Shown here: piece by piece, positions 9,445-17,997 of the stretch
Position numbering within the stretch: the stretch's first letter is position 1
Layout: the number at the start of each line of letters is the position of its first letter
DNA from: a virus
DNA length: 39,142 nt
IMG/VR virus record: IMGVR_UViG_3300043099_000404
Location: 1 to 39,142 of that record
Direction: 5' to 3' (one strand)
Notes under the pieces: model-generated
Told to the model about the DNA's origin: nothing
What the model saw: the letters and a program-made list of their open reading frames with translations, nothing else
Databases searched by the model: none
Position numbers and translations under genes: made by a program

Positions 9445-10815
9445 CTATGGAGGTGTTATGGGTGTTGCTGCGGGTGGTCTGGCGTTGTAGGCTTGTATGC
9501 CACTTTGAGCTGCACCTAAGATCCCCTGAAGGAGGAGACCACCAGATGCGCTGGCTGAGGTGAATCCTTGCTGACCAAGTACAGGCATAGGAGCCCGAAT
9601 CGGCCTTGCTGGGATGATGGCCCGGTTCGCCCGTGTTGCAGCCAACGGAATCGGAGCCTGGAATGGCTGAGGCAAGAACGAGCGAGGAGTCTGAAGAGGA
9701 TCCAAGATTTGAACCTGATCCAGTGGCCTCAGCACACGGTTCGATTCAGCTTGGTTCATCTGACTCATGGCCTGTAGCCTGGTGTCGGCCAAGTTGTTAT
9801 TTGCTTCAAAGATTCCTTCACGTTCCCGCAGGTTGTTCTCGGTCAGTGAGAGGTTGGCCAGGGTAGCCTCAGATTGGAGCCGGATGTTCAGCTGCTCCCT
9901 CTCCGCATCCGTGAGGGTGCTCTGGAGGTTGGTTGCAGCAGCCAGTTTGAGCAACTCGGACTGTCTCTCCTCACCAAAGAACGCCAGCTCGATCCCCAGC
10001 ACACCAAGGGCAAGGGAGGCCTGGTTAAGGGGGTCCTGTATGAGGCGGTTGGCGCTCTGCCCTTGACGGCCCGTAGCTGCCGCCTGGGCGCCCCTGGAAG
10101 AGGCCTCCCGCCGGGTCTGGTCCTGAGTGGCCGTGAACTGCTTCATTCGCTGCCTGACGGCCTTCTGGAGGTCTTCCCCGGAAAGGCCAGCCTGCTTCAG
10201 TTCGTTGGCGAAGCGTGCCTCCTGAGCCTTGGCCTGATTGATGGCCTGCTTCTTGCTCTGGTTGAAACCTTCTTGAACCTGACCACGTTGGATGGCTAAT
10301 CCAGCTCTCTCAAACTTGAGCCTCTCCGTGATGTAGCTGTAAGACTGAGCTGCAGCTGCCGCAATGAGTTGGGTGTTCTGAGAGTAGGTCCTCTCCGATT
10401 GCTCAAACTGGCGAATCTGAGCCCGCTGATCAGCAGCTTGAAGAGTTCGCTGGAAGTCTACATCTCTCTGGTTCTGAGCATTGACGGAGAGGTTCTGGAT
10501 GTCAAGATTGGTGCTGCGTATAATCCAATCAGCAGCGTCAACACCATTCTGAGATCGCCATGATTGTAAGGCTACAGCCCTTTCCAGGTCACGACTCATC
10601 CGAGCCGAAGCTACAGCAAAGTCGTAAGTGAGATCGGTTTGGGCCTCATTGAGTTGCCAGCTACCTACCTGGGTATTGAAACTTTCGATGCGCTGCTGAT
10701 TTGCATTGCGGCGAGCATCCTCTTCCGCGTCCCTGGCTGAGTTAGCGCCGAAGATCCCACTTACTATACTGCCAACAGCTTGCGCCCCAGCTATTGCCAA
10801 ACTTACTGGTTCCAT
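9445..10815 (-). CDS. Internal virion protein, T7 gp14-like
   Basis: A 456-residue protein between the tail tube B gene and the gp15-position gene, matching the place of T7 gp14, an ejection protein that reaches the outer membrane. Residues 3-27 form an Ala/Gly/Ile hydrophobic segment, followed by a very Gln/Ala/Arg-rich helical region (30-340) likely to be coiled coil. A proline-rich patch (370-410) and a Gly/Ala/Ser tail follow. T7 gp14 (196 aa) is much shorter; cyanophage versions are longer. Start ATG at 10815; the stop is 9 bp before the next start. Confidence 0.72.
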   Translation of the reverse strand: MEPVSLAIAGAQAVGSIVSGIFGANSARDAEEDARRNANQQRIESFNTQVGSWQLNEAQTDLTYDFAVASARMSRDLERAVALQSWRSQNGVDAADWIIRSTNLDIQNLSVNAQNQRDVDFQRTLQAADQRAQIRQFEQSERTYSQNTQLIAAAAAQSYSYITERLKFERAGLAIQRGQVQEGFNQSKKQAINQAKAQEARFANELKQAGLSGEDLQKAVRQRMKQFTATQDQTRREASSRGAQAAATGRQGQSANRLIQDPLNQASLALGVLGIELAFFGEERQSELLKLAAATNLQSTLTDAEREQLNIRLQSEATLANLSLTENNLREREGIFEANNNLADTRLQAMSQMNQAESNRVLRPLDQVQILDPLQTPRSFLPQPFQAPIPLAATRANRAIIPARPIRAPMPVLGQQGFTSASASGGLLLQGILGAAQSGIQAYNARPPAATPITPP

Positions 10816-10821
10816 ATTGTC

Positions 10822-13515
10822 TTACCTAGGTGTAATTCCTCGTGTGGAGTATGTGCCTTGCCATGACACTTCTTGGATGTTGGTGGGTAGAGAGTCAGGT
10901 GCAATCAGAGTCACCTCAGCTTTATCACCATCAGCCATGATTGGAGCAGATGCTTGTGCAACTCGGTACATGGCTACATCCCCAAGCAGGTAGTTGGTAG
11001 GGGTTTTGAGGTCACATCGTCTCGTGAAGTCAGGCCGTCCAGGGGACTGCACCTTTACCTCAAAGGCTCCACTTGTGTAGGCCCGTACAATGAGCCTGCG
11101 CACCTTGGGAGGAAATACCACTTCGGATCTATCCCCACGGACGTACATGTGAGGCAGCACTGCAGATGCCACGAATGGGAGGCCAATGATGATGTTGCCA
11201 GTCTTTGTGTCCTCTTCAATCTGGAGGATGCCAGACGTGATGGATCCATTCAGGAATACGCCTGTCTTCGGCCCGTCAACGATGAACACAGTCAGCTCTC
11301 CAGGGAAGTCATCATAGACCGTCCCATTGAGATCAACTGAGGTGATCCCTGTGATGACATTGAAGGTAGGGTTGACTGGATACAGTTGGAGATCGAGACG
11401 TGGGTTGAAGGTCTTCCCGTCGAACTCAATAAATCCACGAGGATCGGTTACCGACAACCTGAAGCGGCTGATGGCTGTGACACCGTTGAAGTCTCCAACA
11501 ACATACATGTAGTCATCTAGCATGTAGATGTGTCGGATGGTGGACTCCAGGATGTACCGGAACCAGGCTGCTTGGATGCGTTGCCTCCCAGCTTCTGCCC
11601 ATCGCCAGAGATAAACTGTGTTTTGCTCCTGCTCTGACACGCACGCCAGGATCCCAGCGTCAGCGTCCGCATCTGCCGTGAAGACAAAAGGCGGAATGTA
11701 GGTTGGAGCCTGGAGGTTCAATACCTCAGGTCTGCCAAGGTTGGGGTCCTCATCTGCTCCAGGGAACATCTCGTAGAACCTTACACCACCAGGAGCCTCT
11801 TCAGTCACAAACCAGGAGAGTTGATTCCTGATGGGACGGATTGCGGTGGAAGTTCTGATCTTGGAGATCGAGGTCAGTTCGGCACTTCTTGGGCTGAATG
11901 CTTCATCCCTAGTCCTGAGAGCATACTGAGCATCTTCAGAAACAAGGACCAGCTGACGATTGTAGGGAATGGCGTATCTGAAAGTTAACCTTGAAGATGC
12001 TCCTGCATTCAGGTCAACAGGATCATCATCTAACACCTGGATTGCTGAGGTAGGCCAGAAGTTGTAGTAGTCCCCTGCTTTGCTGGTTATCACGGTATCT
12101 TCACTCATTAGCACAAGTCTGTTGAGATAAAAGCCTATACCGGTGATGTAGGAGTCAACAAAGGTTGGCCAGGGTATCGTGGATAGCTCCCCTACTGAAC
12201 GTCCTGTCCACTTCTCGTTGGCAAACACAGGATTGAATAGCGTCTGAGTGGCTACCGTCGAGATGGTAAAAGCGTCTCCATTTAGAGCGGTGACAGTTGA
12301 AGCAGCAGTGTAACCTTGGCCACCTGTGACCACCTCAGCAGCTGTAGGGGCTCCACTAGAGTTGGTGTTGGTGACGGTGATTTTGAGGCCCTTACCGCTG
12401 CCACCATAGAGGGGGATCGTCTGTCCGATTCCGTAGCGTCCCCTGTAGGTGCCTGTGGGGGCGACAGCGGTTACCACACCCCCCACACTTTGGGAGGCCG
12501 CCAAGGGGCTCACAGCGTCCAGTGAGCGCATGATCCAGGTGCCGTCAGCTCTTCGCACAAGGGCATGGGGCATGGTGGTGTAGTCCACCCGGAACTGCTC
12601 CCCAGGCTTGGCCGATTCAACCCAGACTCCTGTGCCGATGGTATCAGTTGGATTCTGGTCTCTTGATTCAAATGCCACCCAATAGCCTTGACCTACATCA
12701 GAGCTAGGGTTGACTTTAACGTGAGCACCTACTAGATACTGGGATGGTAGATCGGCAACGGACGCCACTGAGCCACTATATCCGCGTATAGCAGTTCCAG
12801 TGAATCCACCCCGTGCATCTATGATCAGGGGATCTTGAGTACTAGGCCATGCTCCACCACTCTGGATGAAGATTATGTTATTACCAGCTGCTAGAGAAGT
12901 CCATCTAGTAGAGGATGCAGCAGCTAGTGCTGAAGTAAATGCACTCCTAATCCCGGTGATGACTGTCTGGACATCCAGGCTTCCAGTTGAAGGCGTGGTA
13001 TAGCTGAATGTCAAGTTAAGTACGCTGTCCTTAAGAGAGACCCTATACTCTGTGTTGTATGAGACTGCTTCTACAGAAACCCACGCATGGACTCTTTGAG
13101 CTGGAAGAGTAGCCGATGATTTATTTACACGCTTAGTTCTATTCAGGAGGAACACAAAGTCTCCAATCTGGAGAACCTCGATGTCCCCTTGCTTACCATG
13201 GGATGCGTAGCTTGTGACTTGAGTGGATACAGTCTGCTCAATACCAGATGCTGCATCCCAGATTTTGACGTTCCCTGAGCGGCCAACGAATAGTAGGAAA
13301 TCCTCAGACTCACTCAAGGTGGCGTTGAACCAGGAGCCCTTCTCAGTTATAGAGGTGGTACTGACAAGTTCAGATCCAGGCCTCTTGGCCAGCCCCCAAA
13401 CAGGATCAGGAAGAAAGTTGTCACACCTACGAACAGTGCCGGGGGCCATAAGGGAATCAGGCTGCTGACTGACTCCATTGATGAGGGGAGGTAGGGTCTG
13501 TTGAATTACAGCCAT
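10822..13515 (-). CDS. Tail tubular protein B (T7 gp12-like)
   Basis: The N-terminus, MAVIQQTLPPLINGVSQQPD, is the hallmark of gp12 nozzle proteins, which continue with a Pro-rich PDPVWGLAKRPGSE stretch as seen here. The product of about 897 aa is close to the usual gp12 length (T7 794 aa). It forms the hexameric tail nozzle beneath the gatekeeper ring. The frame is open eight codons further upstream, but the ATG at 13515 is preferred: it has GGAG 7-8 nt upstream and begins exactly at the conserved motif. It overlaps nothing essential and follows the gatekeeper gene by a 3-bp overlap region. Confidence 0.93.
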   Translation of the reverse strand: MAVIQQTLPPLINGVSQQPDSLMAPGTVRRCDNFLPDPVWGLAKRPGSELVSTTSITEKGSWFNATLSESEDFLLFVGRSGNVKIWDAASGIEQTVSTQVTSYASHGKQGDIEVLQIGDFVFLLNRTKRVNKSSATLPAQRVHAWVSVEAVSYNTEYRVSLKDSVLNLTFSYTTPSTGSLDVQTVITGIRSAFTSALAAASSTRWTSLAAGNNIIFIQSGGAWPSTQDPLIIDARGGFTGTAIRGYSGSVASVADLPSQYLVGAHVKVNPSSDVGQGYWVAFESRDQNPTDTIGTGVWVESAKPGEQFRVDYTTMPHALVRRADGTWIMRSLDAVSPLAASQSVGGVVTAVAPTGTYRGRYGIGQTIPLYGGSGKGLKITVTNTNSSGAPTAAEVVTGGQGYTAASTVTALNGDAFTISTVATQTLFNPVFANEKWTGRSVGELSTIPWPTFVDSYITGIGFYLNRLVLMSEDTVITSKAGDYYNFWPTSAIQVLDDDPVDLNAGASSRLTFRYAIPYNRQLVLVSEDAQYALRTRDEAFSPRSAELTSISKIRTSTAIRPIRNQLSWFVTEEAPGGVRFYEMFPGADEDPNLGRPEVLNLQAPTYIPPFVFTADADADAGILACVSEQEQNTVYLWRWAEAGRQRIQAAWFRYILESTIRHIYMLDDYMYVVGDFNGVTAISRFRLSVTDPRGFIEFDGKTFNPRLDLQLYPVNPTFNVITGITSVDLNGTVYDDFPGELTVFIVDGPKTGVFLNGSITSGILQIEEDTKTGNIIIGLPFVASAVLPHMYVRGDRSEVVFPPKVRRLIVRAYTSGAFEVKVQSPGRPDFTRRCDLKTPTNYLLGDVAMYRVAQASAPIMADGDKAEVTLIAPDSLPTNIQEVSWQGTYSTRGITPR

Positions 13516-13516
13516 C

Positions 13517-14113
13517 TCAGAATCTCCAGACAGCATCAAATGGGCTGAAGGTGTTGTTGTATTGGTTTCGGTTCCTGTCTACTGCCATAGTCAGCTTCTG
13601 CTCGTCTGCATCATAGGCCACACAGTTAGCACGAAGCCTTTCTTCATCAATGTTGGCCAGCCTCACCATCTCTTGGGATCCTTGGCTGCGGGATACAAAC
13701 ACCCGTGCAGCTCGTTGGGTGATGTAGAGCTTGAAGGGGAGTGGGATGTCATCAAAGGGGAAGGCCCACACCACATCCACCAGGATCTGCTCCGTGGTGA
13801 ATTTGAAGGAGTGGCTCCTGCGATCATACAGCTTGCCTGCACGTACCGTCAGGTCGAACAGCACAGGGAAGCGATCCTTGTTGACTTGGATGAAGAGGAC
13901 ATTATCAGGTAGCACAAATTCCCCATCTACATTTGGTGTGAGGGAGTAGTTGTACTCACGGTTGAAGTGCCAACGTTCAGCTTGCACTTCCTTGTTGACT
14001 TGATTAAGAGTAGCAAGCGCAATGCCTAGCTCAGGGTTGTCTGTGTCGATCGTAGTGACCGGAGCTTCACCCACAGCAGAAAGCATCTGATTGACAGCTT
14101 CTAGTGTGTTCAT
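13517..14113 (-). CDS. Tail tubular protein A (T7 gp11-like gatekeeper)
   Basis: The 198-residue product beginning MNTLEAVNQMLSAVGEAPV matches the start of T7 gp11 (an SAVNDILASIGEPPV-type helix) and continues with LNQVNKEVQAERWHFN, the conserved NKINRQIQSRGWTFN-like block. It forms the dodecameric ring joining portal and nozzle. The frame extends upstream to 14257, but that extension runs into the capsid gene and terminator hairpin and is Pro/Ser/Cys-rich junk. ATG 14113, with AGGA about 11 nt upstream, is therefore chosen. Confidence 0.93.
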   Translation of the reverse strand: MNTLEAVNQMLSAVGEAPVTTIDTDNPELGIALATLNQVNKEVQAERWHFNREYNYSLTPNVDGEFVLPDNVLFIQVNKDRFPVLFDLTVRAGKLYDRRSHSFKFTTEQILVDVVWAFPFDDIPLPFKLYITQRAARVFVSRSQGSQEMVRLANIDEERLRANCVAYDADEQKLTMAVDRNRNQYNNTFSPFDAVWRF

Positions 14114-14144
14114 GTTGATTAGTATCCTGTCTAGGTACTCATAC

Positions 14145-14179
14145 GAAGAAAGCCCCCTCCCCAATAAAGAGGAGAGGGC
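14145..14179 (-). terminator. Strong hairpin terminator after the capsid gene
   Basis: On the minus strand GCCCTCTCCTC pairs with GGGGAGGGGGC around a TTTATT loop, giving 11 pairs with two G-U wobbles, followed by TTTCTTC. It lies 20 bp after the capsid stop and before the gatekeeper start. T7 has its T-phi terminator at the same place, where partial termination keeps capsid mRNA in excess over tail mRNA. The structure is seen directly; its use by the phage polymerase is inferred. Confidence 0.75.
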
Positions 14180-14198
14180 AGAATAGGAGCCACCAAAC

Positions 14199-15275
14199 TC
14201 AGGAGATGGTGGTGCGGTTGTCGAAGGAACCAGCCACGGACACGCGCACGGGCGCACAGCCCATAGCCAGCTTACCCACGATCAGGTCACCCTGATAAAT
14301 CACTCGGGTGTCGCTGCCAGTGGTTTCCACGGAGGGACCCACAGCAGTAACAGCAGCAGCAGCTTCCCGGTGGTAGATCAGGCCACAGGTGTGGGCGAAC
14401 GAGGCCGCCGTGCCGTAGGTGTTCCGCTCACCGAAGGAGCCGTTGGTGGGGTTCTGGCCAGCAGAGGTCATACCAGTGGCAAGAGCGCCATCAGCAATCA
14501 CGGGGCCAGTGGGGCTACCGAAGCGACCCAGGAAAGGTACGTTGTTGCTCTGACGGATCTTGATACCAGCGATCTGATACAGGCCATCACCAGTGTTCAG
14601 GCTACCACCTTGAGCACCATACTCCCGGTTGAGGATGTTGGTGTCAACCTGAGAGATCAGGGTGTAGTATTGACGGGGAGACAGTACAGCATGTCGGCCA
14701 TCCTTGGGAGCCGAGATTTCATCCAGACGGGCAGCAGCTTCAAAGAAGCCATCCACGAGGGCCTGGGCATTATACTCGTTGTTGTCACCAAGGGCGATTC
14801 GGAAACCGCCAGGCTCACCAGTCACAGGAGCGGCAAGGGTGGAGGCACGAACCAGCACACGAGCCACAATCCGGTCGTAACGCTCAGCCAGTGCTTGCCC
14901 GATCTGACGGGCGATGGGACCACGGGTGCTGTAGTGAGCCAGCACTTCATCCAGGTTGTAGATGAAGGCCTGGGAGGTCAGCAGGTCATCCACAGTCACG
15001 GTGGTTTCAGCAACCCGCAGCTGCTCGGCCTTGTCCAGGAGGGACGTACCAGGCACATGGTAGCTGGAGGTCATCCGGCCAGTGTGGATGAACTGATGCT
15101 CACGCCCATTGCGCAGCTCGTGGTTCATGATGGTCTCCTTGAAGATCAAGGAGTTAGTGAAAGCCTGATAGACTTCACCTTTGAAGAGCTTGAGGTAAGT
15201 GGCACGCTCAGAGCCCGTATTGTTAATCTGACCCTGGAAGCCTACGACTCCAGGAGGTGCAAAAGTTCCAGCCAT
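14199..15275 (-). CDS. Major capsid protein (T7 gp10-like)
   Basis: The 358-residue protein follows the scaffold gene and precedes the gatekeeper gene, with the size of a T7-like HK97-fold capsid protein (gp10A, 345 aa). The N-terminal arm (about 20-75) contains LKLFKGEVYQAFTNSLIFKE, followed by an REHQF strand, typical of this family. The C-terminal half has ALVDGFFEAAARLDEISAP and FLGRFGSPTGPVIADG blocks. No strong Shine-Dalgarno is seen before ATG 15275 (TTACTAAGATAA), which is unusual for the most abundant phage protein. There is no evidence for a slippery gp10B-type frameshift. Confidence 0.95.
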   Translation of the reverse strand: MAGTFAPPGVVGFQGQINNTGSERATYLKLFKGEVYQAFTNSLIFKETIMNHELRNGREHQFIHTGRMTSSYHVPGTSLLDKAEQLRVAETTVTVDDLLTSQAFIYNLDEVLAHYSTRGPIARQIGQALAERYDRIVARVLVRASTLAAPVTGEPGGFRIALGDNNEYNAQALVDGFFEAAARLDEISAPKDGRHAVLSPRQYYTLISQVDTNILNREYGAQGGSLNTGDGLYQIAGIKIRQSNNVPFLGRFGSPTGPVIADGALATGMTSAGQNPTNGSFGERNTYGTAASFAHTCGLIYHREAAAAVTAVGPSVETTGSDTRVIYQGDLIVGKLAMGCAPVRVSVAGSFDNRTTIS

Positions 15276-15450
15276 TTATCTTAGTAAGTAGAGTGTTTAT
15301 GACGACGCCCATTCGCGAATAGACTTGAAGTATTCAATTTGACAGGCCTGCCGGGTATCCACTCACCACGTATGTCCGCAGACACAGGTGTTGGGCCGAC
15401 AATAGGAAAGGAGGGGAATCGAACCCCTCACATAAAGCACCAGCTTCCAA
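15276..15450. promoter_or_regulatory. Capsid 5' leader / scaffold-capsid spacer
   Basis: A 175-bp gap before the capsid gene, where T7 carries its strong phi10 promoter. It contains a perfect palindrome ATTCGCGAAT (15311-15320), an inverted repeat TTGAA-GTA-TTCAA (15325-15337), a short TGTC/GACA hairpin and the tRNA T-arm-like hairpin listed separately. A promoter is expected here by synteny. No T7- or Syn5-type promoter can be named with confidence. Confidence 0.4.
15405..15428 (-). other. tRNA T-arm / acceptor-like hairpin (not a complete tRNA)
   Basis: On the minus strand AGGGG-TTCGATT-CCCCT is a perfect tRNA T-arm (15412-15428) followed by CCTTTCC, which looks like the 3' acceptor strand. 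No matching 5' acceptor (GGAAAGG) or normal anticodon arm is found within 100 nt upstream, and no CCA follows. It may be a captured tRNA 3' end, as in an attachment site or relic, or a chance hairpin. Confidence 0.4.
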
Positions 15451-16152
15451 TCAGAGCAGATCGTCAGGGCTTACGGCCAAACGATCAGCTACATCATTTC
15501 GATAAGCAGGATCCCGATCATAGCGGGGATCACTGAGGGCAGTGTTTACTTCTTCTCGACTGCGATATGGCTTGACTCCAGGGTTGGCATCACCTCGTCC
15601 AGTGTAAGTCTTTCCTTGGAAGTCAGCCTGGGACTTATACCTTTGAACAAGTGCTTCAGCAGCGAACTTGATTGCGGCTGCATTTTGGGATTCAAGTACC
15701 TTGTTGAAGTCGGCTTGATCCTCTTTGCTGATGTTCTCGGCTGCCCATTCAATTGCCTTGTCGTAGGTGTCTTTGCCACCAACAGCTTCAAGGATAGCCT
15801 GGGTATCTTTATCAGAAAGAGTAGGTACTTCAGGCTCCTTTGCCTCTACGGACTTCTCCTTTTCCTCAGGCTCTTCAGCTTCCTGTTCTTCGGATTCCGC
15901 AGTCTCGGGCTCTTCTTCGCTGATCTCGTCTTCGGATGACTCTGTGGATTTGCCCCCAAGCTTCTTCTGAAGTTCCAGGTAACCCTTCTCCAGGTCTTCC
16001 GCCGTTCGGAACTTCCCCGCAAACTTCAGCTCAGATTCTGAGTCCTCCCGAGCCTTGGTGTACGTCTGCTGTTCCTGCTCACGTTCAGCGGCTTCAATTT
16101 CTTCACCCTTGGCAAGGGCAGCCTTTTCTGTATCAGTAAGTTCGATAGCCAT
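15451..16152 (-). CDS. Scaffolding / capsid assembly protein (T7 gp9-like)
   Basis: A 233-residue, very acidic protein directly upstream of the capsid gene. Residues 60-105 are a run of Glu/Ser (SEDEISEEEPETAESEEQEA). The C-terminus is more basic (about 190-220), as expected for a scaffold that binds the capsid protein through its C-terminal helix. T7 gp9 is 307 aa and likewise acidic. It guides procapsid assembly around the portal and then leaves. The identification rests on composition and position. Confidence 0.85.
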   Translation of the reverse strand: MAIELTDTEKAALAKGEEIEAAEREQEQQTYTKAREDSESELKFAGKFRTAEDLEKGYLELQKKLGGKSTESSEDEISEEEPETAESEEQEAEEPEEKEKSVEAKEPEVPTLSDKDTQAILEAVGGKDTYDKAIEWAAENISKEDQADFNKVLESQNAAAIKFAAEALVQRYKSQADFQGKTYTGRGDANPGVKPYRSREEVNTALSDPRYDRDPAYRNDVADRLAVSPDDLL

Positions 16153-16155
16153 GAA

Positions 16156-16449
16156 TTAGGATTGAGGGGAAACGCTGTAGACTTTGGTGGTGCCGAAGCC
16201 AATGCTGGTCACAGACTTTCGAGCAGCCTTGATGTATCCAGCCTTGGGCTTAGCTTCCGACTTGAGTACACCTTGAGTACCAGTAATCTGACGAGGAGGA
16301 TCGTAAGCTTCGTTGACCTCAGGGGTGCTAGGGTCATCCCCTGCAAATTCACCCTCCTCATTACGTGCTCGCTGCTCTTCAACTTCCACCGGTTGAGGCT
16401 GTTGGCGTACTCTGGGCATTGGCTTGGTTCTGTTGTAGTTGTTGGGCAT
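16156..16449 (-). CDS. Small hypothetical protein between portal and scaffold
   Basis: A 97-residue product, Pro/Gln/Glu-rich in the first half (QQPQPVEVEEQRARNEEG) and Lys/Ser-rich in the second. The gene overlaps the 3' end of the portal gene by 71 bp in another frame and ends 3 bp before the scaffold ATG, so it sits in the head operon. Low-complexity, disordered composition suggests a virion accessory or assembly factor. No family is recognised. A later start at the Met codon 16419 would reduce the overlap. Confidence 0.6.
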   Translation of the reverse strand: MPNNYNRTKPMPRVRQQPQPVEVEEQRARNEEGEFAGDDPSTPEVNEAYDPPRQITGTQGVLKSEAKPKAGYIKAARKSVTSIGFGTTKVYSVSPQS

Positions 16450-17995
16450 CTACTGCTACTTTAGCGAGTGCGGGTTCATTCTGCTTATCTTGGAGAGCGG
16501 CTTGTTGTTGGAAGGCCTGCTGCTTCTCTTGCTGCTTCTCTTCGTCCGTCTTGACAAGTCCAAGGGCATCAATCCCGACAGACGCAGCTAGACGTTTGAT
16601 CAGCTCCTCAGGTTTGAGGTATTGAGCCATAGCCTCAGGTCCAAGTGTTTCCTGAAGAGTTCTGGCAAAGATGATCAGGGCCTCTCGATCCTGACCACGA
16701 CCAATGCCATCCATACCGGTGATGATCGTAGGGATCACCATATTCTCTGGGAGATCAGGAAGCATCCTCTTCTTGCGAAGGATGAACATCTTCCTAGCTA
16801 GGTATGGCTGTAAGAGGTCTACAGTCAGCACCCCGAGATTACCACCAAGCTGCTCGTTGAGTTCCTGCTGGGTAGCACGGATCTCTTCGGCTGTAGTCCT
16901 CTCAGATTGACGGGGGGTAAAAATAAGGAAGGCTTCAGATAGAGAAGCCGTGAGGGCCTCGATCCGATCCTTGGCCACTGCCAGGTCTGCCGCCTTGCCA
17001 GCCTGAACCACAGTGACTTCATCTTTCCGACCAACCTGGAACGAAAGGCTGGGGGCCTGGGCCAGCAGCTCAGGTGAGGAGGCACAGGCAGGGCTTACCA
17101 ACCACACCATCCGAGCAGAGCCCGCAGCACCCTCTACGAGGCTTTGAGTGAGGCTCTCCAAGGATCTCAGGTCCCCAAGGTACTCCTCGATTCGGCCACG
17201 GCCATAGTCCTCCCCATCAACCACATTGAAGCGAAGAGCAAGCCACGGGCATACGTCTTCCTTGGCCTGACCATCAGTGCCGGGGATCACCTTGTCGTCA
17301 GCTTCCTGGTGCCACTTGTATAGCTTCTTGGCGGGGTCGTACTTGACCCAGGTGAAGACCTCCACCTCATTTTCATTGATGGGCGTGGAGGCGGCTGTAG
17401 AGGGGCCTGAGGGCCTATCGGATCCATCCCTGTCCTGGCTATGGAAGCTAGGGGGCAGGGTGTCCCGGTTGACCACCTCAACAGTCAAGGCCTCAAGGAG
17501 CTTCTCACCTCCGCTACGATCAACCACATATCGATTGATAGGGTACAGCTTGAGGTCAGCGTCATCCTGCATGTAGACAAGGACGTTACCTGTAGCTACA
17601 AGGTGCTTGAAGCAGCTGAACAACTTCGCCCGATCTTGGGTTTCGTTGATGTGCTGCAAGACGATCCTCTCTGTCCGTGACAGTACAAGGTCAATCTCAG
17701 ACTTGATCTGAGCATTCGTCTGGGGGTCCCTAACAAACTCCCCATCGCTGATTTGGAGTTTGAAAAAGCTCGTAGTTGGAGGCATAATGGCAAGCAGAAG
17801 CTTTGAGGCCATCACACTTACACCCTTTGCCCCCACACTCTGCCAGGTCTCAGGTAGAGTTTGACTTTCGGCTGTACCGGATCGGGTGAGCAGGTATGGC
17901 AGTGTCAGCTCTGCGCAGCGGCGTGCCGTCTCCAGGACGTTTGAATCTCTACGTGCTGCAAGTTCTAGATACCTGGTTTGTGCTGATTCTTTCAT
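16379..17995 (-). CDS. Portal (head-tail connector) protein, T7 gp8-like
   Basis: A 538-residue protein, the same size as T7 gp8 (536 aa). Near the N-terminus the blocks RRCAELTLPYLL, then WQSVGAKGVSVMASKLLLA and MPPTTSFFKL follow the gp8 pattern (a GARGVNHLANKLMLALFP-type helix). The C-terminal 60 residues are extremely Gln/Ala-rich. It forms the dodecameric ring for DNA packaging and exit. The ATG at 17995 follows the upstream stop (TAGTGATG); a GTG one codon earlier overlaps that stop and is less likely. Confidence 0.94.
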   Translation of the reverse strand: MKESAQTRYLELAARRDSNVLETARRCAELTLPYLLTRSGTAESQTLPETWQSVGAKGVSVMASKLLLAIMPPTTSFFKLQISDGEFVRDPQTNAQIKSEIDLVLSRTERIVLQHINETQDRAKLFSCFKHLVATGNVLVYMQDDADLKLYPINRYVVDRSGGEKLLEALTVEVVNRDTLPPSFHSQDRDGSDRPSGPSTAASTPINENEVEVFTWVKYDPAKKLYKWHQEADDKVIPGTDGQAKEDVCPWLALRFNVVDGEDYGRGRIEEYLGDLRSLESLTQSLVEGAAGSARMVWLVSPACASSPELLAQAPSLSFQVGRKDEVTVVQAGKAADLAVAKDRIEALTASLSEAFLIFTPRQSERTTAEEIRATQQELNEQLGGNLGVLTVDLLQPYLARKMFILRKKRMLPDLPENMVIPTIITGMDGIGRGQDREALIIFARTLQETLGPEAMAQYLKPEELIKRLAASVGIDALGLVKTDEEKQQEKQQAFQQQAALQDKQNEPALAKVAVDAQQLQQNQANAQSTPTASTGGS

Positions 17996-17997
17996 CA

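Noticed and set aside
13516-13539. Longer N-terminus for tail tubular protein B
   Set aside because: The extra eight residues precede the conserved MAVIQQTLPP start, and the Shine-Dalgarno fits the inner ATG.
14370-15284. 304-codon open frame on the plus strand opposite the capsid gene
   Set aside because: It is antisense to a clear capsid gene and its residues simply mirror capsid codons. No motif, ribosome site or neighbour supports it.
15405-15480. A complete tRNA gene at the scaffold-capsid junction
   Set aside because: Only the T-arm and a 3' acceptor-like strand are present. No 5' acceptor or anticodon stem pairs in any spacing tried.
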